Source: Nocardioides ochotonae (GTDB lineage: Bacteria; Actinomycetota; Actinomycetes; Propionibacteriales; Nocardioidaceae). From it: 64,000 nucleotides of DNA. The DNA lies in NCBI RefSeq assembly GCF_011420305.2, contig NZ_CP061769.1, forward strand, positions 744,001 through 808,000, written 5' to 3'. Position numbers and translations under genes: made by a program. Below the pieces are notes generated by a model, which had not been told where the DNA came from, did not search any database, and saw only the letters and a list, made by a program, of their open reading frames with translations. Below, piece after piece: positions 53,677 through 60,585 of the stretch. Positions within the stretch are counted from its first letter, which is position 1, and each line of letters starts with the position of its first letter.

Positions 53677-54465
53677 TCAGGGGACGGGTGAGGGCTCCGC
53701 GTCGGCGTCGGTGAACGGCCGGCCGCCGCCGAAGGAGTCGCTCACCTGCCCCGCGTCCAGCACGCGGTACGGCGCCGGCGAGCTCGCCGCGCGTCGGGCC
53801 AGCTCCTCCAGCGGCACCGGCCCGCGCGAGGCGACGAGCAGCAGGTTGCCCCCGCGCCGGCCCCGCAGCGTCGCCGGCTCGGCGCTCAGCATCAGCCGCG
53901 GCAGGCTCTCGCGCACCGCCGCCACCACCCGCCGGGTCCACGCGAACGGCGCCCGGTCGGCGAGGTTGAGCAGCAGCAGGCCCTGCGCGCCGAGCACCTC
54001 CGCCGCCACCGCCGCGGCCTCGCGGGTGACCAGGTCACCCGGCACGCGCCCCTCGGCGTACGCGTCGACGACGATGACGTCGGCGCTCTCCGGGCGCAGC
54101 GCCGCCAGGCCCGTGCGGCCGTCCACCGGGCGCACCTTGATCCCGCTGCGCGCCGGCAGCGGCAGCTCCGCGCGCACCCGCTCGGTCACGTGCACGGCCG
54201 GCTCGAGCACGATCTGCGCCGACCGCGGCCGGGTCGCCGCCACGTAGCGCGGCAGCGTCATCGCCGCCCCGCCCACGTGCACCACCCGCACCGGCTCACC
54301 CGCCGGCGCGCACGCGTCGAGCACGTCGCCGATGCGTCGTACGTAGTCGAAGGCCAGCCGGGTCGGGTCCTCGAGGTCGACGTGGGACTGCTCGTGCCCG
54401 TCGAGGCGCAGCACGAACGACCCCGCCCGCTCGGTCGGCACGATCTCGAGAGTCCCGGTGTCCAC
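53677..54465 (-). CDS. Spermidine-synthase-like (PABS domain) protein
   Basis: A 262-residue Rossmann-fold protein of the spermidine synthase superfamily. VRVVHVGGAAMTLPRYVAAT is the motif I region, IVLEPAVHVTERVRAELPL the motif II strand with its acidic residue, and VIVVDAYAEGRVPGDLVTRE the region holding the catalytic Asp in true synthases. Actinobacterial members of this group often lack clear polyamine context and may be methyltransferase-like. A GTG at 54465 was chosen; GAGGA lies upstream. It converges with the NlpC/P60 gene with a 5-nt gap and is divergent from the GAP-family gene. Confidence 0.75.
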   Translation of the reverse strand: MDTGTLEIVPTERAGSFVLRLDGHEQSHVDLEDPTRLAFDYVRRIGDVLDACAPAGEPVRVVHVGGAAMTLPRYVAATRPRSAQIVLEPAVHVTERVRAELPLPARSGIKVRPVDGRTGLAALRPESADVIVVDAYAEGRVPGDLVTREAAAVAAEVLGAQGLLLLNLADRAPFAWTRRVVAAVRESLPRLMLSAEPATLRGRRGGNLLLVASRGPVPLEELARRAASSPAPYRVLDAGQVSDSFGGGRPFTDADAEPSPVP

Positions 54466-54539
54466 GGGCCCATCCTCGCAGCCATGCCCGGCCGCGCCGC
54501 GCCACGTCGCAGCAGGGTCTACGCCCGTCTCGCCGCCGT

Positions 54540-54545
54540 TACGCT
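54540..54545 (+). promoter_or_regulatory. -10 of leaderless promoter (TACGCT)
   Basis: A TANNNT hexamer lies 8 nt before the ATG at 54554, with no Shine-Dalgarno between. Confidence 0.4.
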
Positions 54546-54553
54546 TCCGCTCA

Positions 54554-55213
54554 ATGCTCAGTGTCCTGGCGCTCGTGATCCCGCTGGCCTTCGCCGGCGC
54601 GATCAGCCCGGTCATGCTCACCGAGCAGACCGTGCTGCTGGCCGGGCGCAACGGCCGCCGCGTCGCGGCGAGCTACGCCCTCGGGGTCGCCACGACCTTG
54701 CTGGTGCTCCTGTCGCTCCTGGTCCTCTTCGGCAGGTCCATCGCGCTGCCGAAGGAGCCCAGCCTCAGCGCCTCGCTCGACATCGTCCTCGGCACCCTTC
54801 TCGTGCTCATCGCCGCCGTGCTCCGGTACCGCCGGCCGCGGTCCCCGAAGCCCGAGAAGTCGCGGGAGCGCGGCGGGCTCAGCCCGAGCCGAGCGCTGGG
54901 CTTCGGCGTGTTCTCGATGGCGACGAACTTCACGACGCTGGCGGTCATGGTCCCCATCGCCAAGGAGATCGCCGCCAGCCACCTCGACGTGCTCGCCCGT
55001 CTGATCGTGCTCGCCGTCGTGGTCGTCGTGGCGGCGGTGCCGGCCTGGCTGCCGCTCGCGATGACCCTGGTGGCGCCCGGTCCCACCCGTCGCGGTCTGC
55101 AGGCGCTGGGCGACTTCATCGACACCCGCGGTCGGTTGGTCACGGTGCTGCTCCTGGCCGCGGTAGGCCTCTTCCTGGTGGTCCGCGGCATCGTGCGCAT
55201 GGTCGGTCTCTGA
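54554..55213 (+). CDS. GAP-family (LysE-like) membrane protein
   Basis: A 219-residue protein with six predicted helices. FAGAISPVMLTEQTVLLAG in helix 1 and the charged loop after helix 3 (RYRRPRSPKPEKSRERGG) fit the GAP/Sap family, which includes the mycobacterial GAP protein needed for glycopeptidolipid export. ATNFTTLAVMVPIAKEI is the second conserved region. Its transport substrate here is unknown. The frame is open further upstream, but the promoter position and the hydrophobic start favour the ATG at 54554. Confidence 0.72.
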   Translation: MLSVLALVIPLAFAGAISPVMLTEQTVLLAGRNGRRVAASYALGVATTLLVLLSLLVLFGRSIALPKEPSLSASLDIVLGTLLVLIAAVLRYRRPRSPKPEKSRERGGLSPSRALGFGVFSMATNFTTLAVMVPIAKEIAASHLDVLARLIVLAVVVVVAAVPAWLPLAMTLVAPGPTRRGLQALGDFIDTRGRLVTVLLLAAVGLFLVVRGIVRMVGL

Positions 55214-55224
55214 GGCCGACAGGG

Positions 55225-55261
55225 CCCGTTGTCCGCAGATCTGGGTAGAGGGGTTGGCCGT
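55225..55261. repeat. 37-bp direct repeat, copy 1
   Basis: Identical at 35 of 37 positions to 56983-57019, in the same orientation. It includes GTTGTCCGCAGATCTGGGTA. It lies between the GAP-family stop and the acyl-CoA synthetase stop. The two copies bracket that gene. Confidence 0.75.
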
Positions 55262-55269
55262 AACCCGCG

Positions 55270-56889
55270 TCAGGCGGGGGTGGGGGCGTGCTCGCTCGCG
55301 ACCGCCTTGGCCCAGCGGTAGTCGGCCTTGCCGGCGGGGGTGCGCTTGACCTCGGGGACGACGACCAGGTCGCGGGGGACCTTGTAGCCGGCCAGCGACT
55401 CGCGCGCGTGGCGTTGGACGTCCTCGAGCTGCGGCTCGCGGCCCTCCCGCGGGGAGACGACGGCGGCGACCCGCTCGCCGAGCCGCTCGTCGGGGATGGC
55501 GACGACGAGGACGTCGGCGATGTCGGGGTGGCCGTGGAGGACGTTCTCGACCTCCTCGACGTAGACCTTCTCCCCGCCGGTGTTGATGCACTGCGAGCCG
55601 CGGCCGAGGAAGACGATCGAGCCGTCGTGGTCGCGGTAGCCCATGTCGCCCAGCACCGAGCAGCGCCGCCCGTCGGGCAGTGTGCGGAACGTGCGGGCGG
55701 TCTTCTCCTCGTCCTTGTAGTAGCCCTGGGGGACCGGGCCGAGGCGGGCGATGAGGCCGACGTTCTCGGGTCCGGCGGGCACCTCGGCGAGCGTGTCGTC
55801 GACGACGAGCATCTTGTCGGTGGCCGGCACCCGCAGGTTGCCCCGCTCGTCCAGCGTGATCTCGCCGTCGTTGCCCGACTCCGAGGCGCCGAAGTTGTCG
55901 CGCTGCATCGCGCCGGGCGCGAGCGCCTTGAACCGGTCGCGGCAGGCTTGGGACCAGATCGCCCCGCCGGAGGTGATCATGAACAGCGCGGAGTAGTCGA
56001 CCGCGTCCTGGCGGCGCTCCATCTCATCGGCCAGCGGCATGCCCATTGCGTCGCCGACGATGAGCAGGCTCTGCAGGCCGTCGTGCGCGATGCCGTCGAC
56101 GATCCTCGCCGGGTCGAAGTCACGGAGCATGACCAGCCGGCCGCCGAAGATGAAGTAGAAGAACATCGCGTACGACGCCGCGCCGTGCATCAGCGGGGCC
56201 GCGATGAGGAACGAGATCGGGGGCATCGCCTGGGCGGCCGCCGCGACGGCGGCGAGGTCGGGGTGGGCGTCGCCGTAGGGGTTGCCGCCCGAGAGCGGCT
56301 TGTGGAAGAGGTCGTCGTGGGTCCAGACGACGCCCTTCGGGTAGCCCGTGGTGCCGCCGGTGTAGAGGATGTAGTGCTCCTCCCCGGTGCGCTCGGCGAA
56401 GTCCCGCTCGGCCGGCTGGTCGCGCCAGCCGGCGAGGTCGACGAGCGCGACACCGCGCTCGCCGGCCGCGGACACGAGCGCCGCGTCGGGCTGCCCGGCG
56501 ACGTACACGGTGCGGAGCTGGGGGAGGCGGTCGAGGATCGAGGCGAGCACCTGCTGGTGGGCGGTCTCCTCGACGACGACGGCGACGCTGTCGGAGTTGG
56601 TGAAGAGGTACTCCAGCTCCGCGGCGGTGTAGCGGTAGTTCACGTTGATCGGCACCGCGCGGATCTTGAGCAGGCCGACCATCGAGGTGACGTGCTCGAC
56701 GCTGTTCTTGAGGAAGATCGCGACGTGCTCACCCGGCGCGACGCCGTGTGCCGCGAAGAGGTGGCCGACCTGGGTGGCCTCGCGGTCGAACTCGGCGTAG
56801 GTCAGGTCACGACCCTCGTAGGTGAGGGCGACCCGCTCGGGCACGGCGTCGGCGACGGTCTCGAACACGGAGGCCAGGTTGAACTTCAT
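55270..56889 (-). CDS. Acyl-CoA synthetase (AMP-forming, FadD-like)
   Basis: A 539-residue adenylate-forming enzyme activating a fatty or related carboxylic acid with CoA. ILYTGGTTGYPKGVVWTHDD is the P-loop, NFGASESGNDGEI the A5 region, LGDMGYRDHDGSIVFLGRGS the hinge, and VKRTPAGKADYRWAK carries the C-terminal lysine. It resembles the FadD17/medium- to long-chain group of actinobacteria. It differs from the shorter enzyme at 16794. It is bracketed by the 37-bp repeats and stands alone. Confidence 0.88.
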   Translation of the reverse strand: MKFNLASVFETVADAVPERVALTYEGRDLTYAEFDREATQVGHLFAAHGVAPGEHVAIFLKNSVEHVTSMVGLLKIRAVPINVNYRYTAAELEYLFTNSDSVAVVVEETAHQQVLASILDRLPQLRTVYVAGQPDAALVSAAGERGVALVDLAGWRDQPAERDFAERTGEEHYILYTGGTTGYPKGVVWTHDDLFHKPLSGGNPYGDAHPDLAAVAAAAQAMPPISFLIAAPLMHGAASYAMFFYFIFGGRLVMLRDFDPARIVDGIAHDGLQSLLIVGDAMGMPLADEMERRQDAVDYSALFMITSGGAIWSQACRDRFKALAPGAMQRDNFGASESGNDGEITLDERGNLRVPATDKMLVVDDTLAEVPAGPENVGLIARLGPVPQGYYKDEEKTARTFRTLPDGRRCSVLGDMGYRDHDGSIVFLGRGSQCINTGGEKVYVEEVENVLHGHPDIADVLVVAIPDERLGERVAAVVSPREGREPQLEDVQRHARESLAGYKVPRDLVVVPEVKRTPAGKADYRWAKAVASEHAPTPA

Positions 56890-56982
56890 GCCTGGGCACG
56901 CTAGCGAGGATCAGGGTCAAATGTGACCCGAGTCACGAAGAAAGTGCAACGTGTTCTCGTCCGCGCCGGCTGCCCGCGCGAA

Positions 56983-57019
56983 CCCGTTGTCCACAGATCT
57001 GGGTAGAGGGGCTGGCCGT
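56983..57019. repeat. 37-bp direct repeat, copy 2
   Basis: Second copy of the 55225-55261 repeat (35/37), containing GTTGTCCACAGATCTGGGTA. It lies upstream of the broken cpaF/tadA gene, just before a -10-like TACGTT at 57036, so it may originally belong to that gene's control region. Confidence 0.75.
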
Positions 57020-57075
57020 GGTCGGCTGGCTCGCCTACGTTCTGGCCCACGAGTCACTCGGGACGGGGCCACGAC

Positions 57076-57725
57076 ATGGCGATCACCACGGCAGGGCGGC
57101 ACGCCCAGACGCGCAGTGTGCTGGTCGACCTGCTCGATGAGCGGGTGCGTGACCTCGTACGCCGCGAGGGGGTCGACCCGCAGCGCGACGCCGGGGTCGT
57201 ACGCCGGATCGCCGAGGGCGTGGTGCGCGCCCACGACGAGCGGAGCCTGACCGGGCAGGTGGAGCCGGTGCCCGACGTCGAGGTCGTGGTCGGCGAGCTG
57301 GTCGCGCGGGTGGCGGGGTTCGGGCCGCTGCAGGAGTTCCTCGACGACCCCGAGGTCGAGGAGATCTGGATCAACGATCCGTCCCGGGTGTTCGTGGCGC
57401 GCAGGGGGCGCCACGAGCTGACCAACCTGATGCTGAGCGCCGCGCAGGTGACCGAGCTGGTCGAGCGGATGTTGAAGTCCAGTGGTCGCCGGCTCGACCT
57501 GAGCCAGCCGTTCGTGGACGCGATGCTGCCCGAGGGCCATCGCCTGCACGTGGTGCTGGAGGGGATCAGCCGGGGGTTCTCCGCGGTCAACATCCGCAAG
57601 TTCGTGCTGCGCGCGGCCCGGGTCGCCGACCTGGTCGAGCTGGGGTCGATGACGCCGCGGGCGGCGGGTTTCCTGGAGGCCTCGGTGCGCGCCGGGCTCA
57701 ACATCATGGTCGCCGGTGGTACCCA
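57076..57725 (+). pseudogene. cpaF: CpaF/TadA secretion ATPase, truncated at the Walker A loop by an integrated element
   Basis: The N-terminal half of a Tad-type pilus/secretion ATPase. VARVAGFGPLQEFLDDPEVE and IWINDPSRVFVARRGRHEL are the conserved N-terminal motifs, and RLDLSQPFVDAMLPEGHRLH and FSAVNIRKFVLRAARVADL lead toward the P-loop. The family continues VSGGTQAGKTT; here the host sequence stops at NIMVAGGTQ (about residue 216) and continues as unrelated residues to a stop at 57786. Normal length is about 400-470 residues. The ATP-binding half is missing, so the product cannot be an ATPase. The remaining 3' half should lie at the far end of the element, outside the window. Confidence 0.88.
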
Positions 57726-57735
57726 ACACATGCAG
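57712..57735. other. Probable attL junction of the integrative element
   Basis: cpaF-like coding sequence holds up to about GGTGGTACCCAA (57716-57727), after which it diverges 30 nt before the integrase ATG. The crossover of a serine integrase therefore lies within these bases, in the codons for GGTQ just before the Walker A Lys. The exact core cannot be set without attR. Confidence 0.6.
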
Positions 57736-57755
57736 AAACCAGGCATTATGGGGGC

Positions 57756-59285
57756 ATGGCGAAGCGGAAGCCCACCCGGGCCGTGATCTACCTGCGGCTC
57801 TCGCAGGCCAGCGAGACCAGCGTGTCCATCGCCCGGCAGCGCGAGGCGTGCGAGGAGGAGGCCCGGCGGCTCGGCCTCGACGTGGTGCTCGTCGCCGTGG
57901 ACGACGGCGTCAGCGGCTCGAAGACCGCGCCGCTCGACCGGCGGGGCTTCCGGCAGGTCTGCGACCTCGACCGGCCGTGGGACGTGCTCATCGTCTGGTC
58001 CCTCGACCGGCTCGTCCGCAACATCGCGTCCTTCTGGGACACCCACAACTGGCTGGAGGCGCGGGGCAAGGCCCTCGTGCTCTGCAAGGAGCGGGTGGAC
58101 GGCTCGACCACGGTCGGCAAGATGGTGCTCGGCCTGCTCGCAGGCATCGCCCAGGTCGAGGCCGAAAACATCGCCGCGCGGGTCGCCGCCGCCCGCGCCC
58201 ACCTGCTGACCACCGGCCGCAGCGCCGGGGGCGCGACGCCGTACGGGTGGCGCAACGTGGACAACCCGGCCGGGCCCGGCAAGGTGCTCGCCAAGGACCC
58301 CGCACAGGCGCCGGTCGTGCGGCGGATCCTCACCGAGGCCGCGGGCGGCGGCACGATGTACGGGATCGCCAAGGGCCTCACCGACGACGGTGTTCCAGCG
58401 CCGTCCTGGCGCGGCGTGCCGTTCGCGCTGGGCCGCTGGCACCACAGCCAGGTCGAGCGCGTCGTCCGGCACCCGGTCTGCGCCGGGATGGTCCCGCACA
58501 ACCCCGGCAACGTGGACACGAAGCGGCGGGGCGAGGACGTGGTGCGGGACGAGCGCGGGATGCCCCGGGTCTACCCCGACCTCGCCGCCCTGCCGGTGGC
58601 GGAGTGGCGGGCGCTGGTCGCCTCGCTGGACGGCCGCGACTCCCCGCAGGCCCGGCCGCGGGCGATGAAGTCCTCGACCTCGCCGCTGCTCAGCGGCCTC
58701 ATGTGGTGCCGCTCGGAGAGGCACGACGGGCCGGTACGGATGTGGCGCGGGACGATCCAGGGCCGCGAGGGCTACGTCTGTCGGGCCAAGGGCTGCAACA
58801 TGGTGATCTCCAACTTCGAGGACGCGCTGGTCGAGCACGTCCTGGGGCGCGTCGGCGGCGACCTCCGCTGGCAGCGCGTGCAGCGGGTCGTGACCGGCGG
58901 GGAGGCCGAACTGCCGGAGATCGAGTTGGCGCTGGACGACCTCAGCGCCAAGATCCGCGCCGCCGGGTCGGCCGACGAGCGGCGTCGGCTGCGCGAGCGG
59001 GAGGACGCGCTTCTTGAACTGCGCGACGCGCGGCGGGCCGAGGGCGGGGAGGTCGAGTGGGTCCAGGTCGCCACCGACCGGACGTTCCGCGAGGACTACG
59101 AGGCCGCGGCCACCGTCGAGGAGCGCCGGGCGGTCCTGGACGACTGCGTCGAGCGGGTGGAGGTCCGGCGCGGGCGGCCGGGACGCCGGACCGCGGGGCA
59201 GATGCTGGAGCGGCTGACCCTGGTGCTCAAGCCGACGCCGACGTGGCATGACCCTGACGAGGGGTGGCTCGGCGTGGGTGCCTGA
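57756..59285 (+). CDS. Large serine integrase
   Basis: A 509-residue large serine recombinase that would integrate and excise the element. The catalytic serine is S16 in YLRLSQAS; VWSLDRLVRNIASFWDTH and KMVLGLLAGIAQVEAENI belong to the resolvase domain and its long helix (to about 155). The recombinase domain spans about 175-290 (GGATPYGWRNVDNPAG). The zinc ribbon is odd: LMWCRSERH supplies a single Cys on the first side and VCRAKGC two on the second, so one ligand is changed. A coiled-coil (about 375-430, LDDLSAKIRAAGSADERRRL) follows, as needed for directional control. Its ATG is 30 nt from the cpaF junction. No recombination directionality factor is evident. Confidence 0.94.
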   Translation: MAKRKPTRAVIYLRLSQASETSVSIARQREACEEEARRLGLDVVLVAVDDGVSGSKTAPLDRRGFRQVCDLDRPWDVLIVWSLDRLVRNIASFWDTHNWLEARGKALVLCKERVDGSTTVGKMVLGLLAGIAQVEAENIAARVAAARAHLLTTGRSAGGATPYGWRNVDNPAGPGKVLAKDPAQAPVVRRILTEAAGGGTMYGIAKGLTDDGVPAPSWRGVPFALGRWHHSQVERVVRHPVCAGMVPHNPGNVDTKRRGEDVVRDERGMPRVYPDLAALPVAEWRALVASLDGRDSPQARPRAMKSSTSPLLSGLMWCRSERHDGPVRMWRGTIQGREGYVCRAKGCNMVISNFEDALVEHVLGRVGGDLRWQRVQRVVTGGEAELPEIELALDDLSAKIRAAGSADERRRLREREDALLELRDARRAEGGEVEWVQVATDRTFREDYEAAATVEERRAVLDDCVERVEVRRGRPGRRTAGQMLERLTLVLKPTPTWHDPDEGWLGVGA

Positions 59286-59325
59286 GCGGCGCCCGGGCAG
59301 GCAGCGGTGCGCTACCGCGCGTCAC

Positions 59326-59550
59326 CTAGGGAGAGGGTCGTCGTCGCCCAACAACCTCCACGCGCTCGGGGCGGCCGTCCGCGACGTCCCCGGACGCCAC
59401 CGTGACGTCCCCCGGCAGGTGCCACCCGCCGGGCACCCGCACGACGAGGTGCCGCCCGTCCTCGTTGGTGACCTCGATCCAGCAACCCTCGGGCAGCGCG
59501 TCGAGCGCCGCCTCCAGGGCGGCCGGGTCGCCGACGTCGAGCGCGCTCAC
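59326..59550 (-). CDS. Small unknown protein coupled to the resolvase
   Basis: A 74-residue acidic protein from a GTG at 59550 that overlaps the resolvase stop (GTGA). Residues 8-50 (AALEAALDALPEGCWIEVTN, LVVRVPGGWHLPG) look folded, with alternating strands; the tail is Arg/Pro-rich. I recognise no family. Translation coupling with the resolvase suggests a related role, perhaps as an accessory or directionality factor, but that is a guess. It is convergent with the integrase, 40 nt away. Confidence 0.6.
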   Translation of the reverse strand: MSALDVGDPAALEAALDALPEGCWIEVTNEDGRHLVVRVPGGWHLPGDVTVASGDVADGRPERVEVVGRRRPSP

Positions 59551-60128
59551 GCTGCGACGCCCGCGTAGACGCCGGTGCCCGCGATCGCGGCCTGCATCGT
59601 GCTCTTCGCGACGCCGAAGTCCTTGACCAGCCGGGCCAGCGTGACGCCGTCGCGGTGGCGCTGGCGGGCGACGCGGACCTCGTCCGGCGACAGCGCTGGC
59701 TGGCGGCCGGTGTAGGCGCCGCGGCCCTTGGCGAGGGCGATGCCCTCGGCCTGCCGGGTGCGGATCAGGTCGCGCTCCAACTCGGCGAACGCGCCCATCA
59801 CCTGCATGAGGCACCGGGCGTACGGGTCGGCGGACTCGGAGGCGTCGAAGACCAGGCCCTCCTTGATGAACTCGACACGCACGCCCCGGCCCGTCAGGTC
59901 GTCCACGGTGGCGATCAGGTCGACCAGGCTGCGGGCGAGGCGGTCCGCGGAGTAGCACCGGAGCGTGTCGCCCTCGCGGACGTAGGCCAGGCAGGCAGCG
60001 AGCCCGGGGCGGTCGCGGTCCTTGCCGCTGGCGTGGTCCTCGAACACCTTGTCGACGGTGCCGAGGTCCTGGCGGTCGAGGCGCTGGTCGGTGGACGAGA
60101 CGCGGCGGTAGCCGACGGTGGCTGTCAT
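59547..60128 (-). CDS. Small serine recombinase (resolvase/invertase family)
   Basis: A 193-residue resolvase. S11 in VGYRRVSSTDQR is the nucleophile; LRCYSADRLARSLVDLIATV carries conserved active-site residues, and FAELERDLIRTRQAEGIALA is the start of the E helix. The C-terminal helix-turn-helix is LARLVKDFGVAKSTMQAAI, as in Hin/Gin and gamma-delta resolvase. AGGAGG precedes the ATG. It could resolve dimers or multimers of the replicating element or invert a segment. Its likely site is the inverted-repeat structure upstream. Confidence 0.93.
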   Translation of the reverse strand: MTATVGYRRVSSTDQRLDRQDLGTVDKVFEDHASGKDRDRPGLAACLAYVREGDTLRCYSADRLARSLVDLIATVDDLTGRGVRVEFIKEGLVFDASESADPYARCLMQVMGAFAELERDLIRTRQAEGIALAKGRGAYTGRQPALSPDEVRVARQRHRDGVTLARLVKDFGVAKSTMQAAIAGTGVYAGVAA

Positions 60129-60168
60129 GGGTGGTCCTCCTGGGTTGTCGGCCCACACAGGCCGCCTG

Positions 60169-60182
60169 GTTGAACGTTCAAC
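60169..60182. promoter_or_regulatory. Perfect 14-bp palindrome upstream of resolvase
   Basis: GTTGAACGTTCAAC is fully self-complementary and lies 41 nt upstream of the resolvase ATG. On the minus strand it follows the -10-like CATATT, so it would cover the transcription start. A dimeric repressor, possibly one of the element's own regulators, could bind here. Confidence 0.55.
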
Positions 60183-60395
60183 TTCAAATATGACCACTCT
60201 TGTGGCGTTTCGCACGTCTTCAGCGGCCCGGCACGGGTTCACCCCAGATGGCCCGGCCGCGGGCGGGCGCCGGGGCGGCCACCGGCCGCCGTCGAGAACG
60301 CCGCGCCGCACCCCGGCGGCGAACCAAGAACCGGCCACCGGCGACGCCGGTCGGGGTGGGCGCCGGGTCTCCGGGCCGAGCCCGCGGTTTGCGGG

Positions 60396-60518
60396 TTGTT
60401 TTGTTCACCGGCCAGCCGGGCCGGGCGCGTTATCTGCCTTTTCGGGTCTTCCCGTTGCTGCGTGCTGTCGTAGAAGGCAGATAACCGGCTTGGCTGGGGT
60501 AGGCGCCAAACAAAACAA
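60396..60518. repeat. Symmetric interrupted inverted repeat: candidate ori or res site
   Basis: Two 45-nt arms (60396-60440 and 60474-60518) mirror each other around a 33-nt centre. The outer 10 nt (TTGTTTTGTT / AACAAAACAA) and inner 12 nt (GTTATCTGCCTT / AAGGCAGATAAC) match perfectly. The 23-nt stretches between them have the same length on both sides but match at only about 11 positions. It lies in the 457-bp gap (60129-60585) between the PrimPol and resolvase genes, which has no gene. Low GC in the outer words is striking here. An origin, a resolvase site or a large terminator are all possible. Confidence 0.7.
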
Positions 60519-60585
60519 TCCGCGACACCCGGACCCCCGGGACCCGTGGTTTCGGGTTCGCCGCGGGGGTCCGGGCCGCCGTTCT

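Noticed and set aside
57700..57755. tRNA-type attachment site for the element
   Set aside because: No tRNA can be folded there; the disrupted sequence is cpaF coding DNA, and the integrase is a serine, not tyrosine, enzyme.
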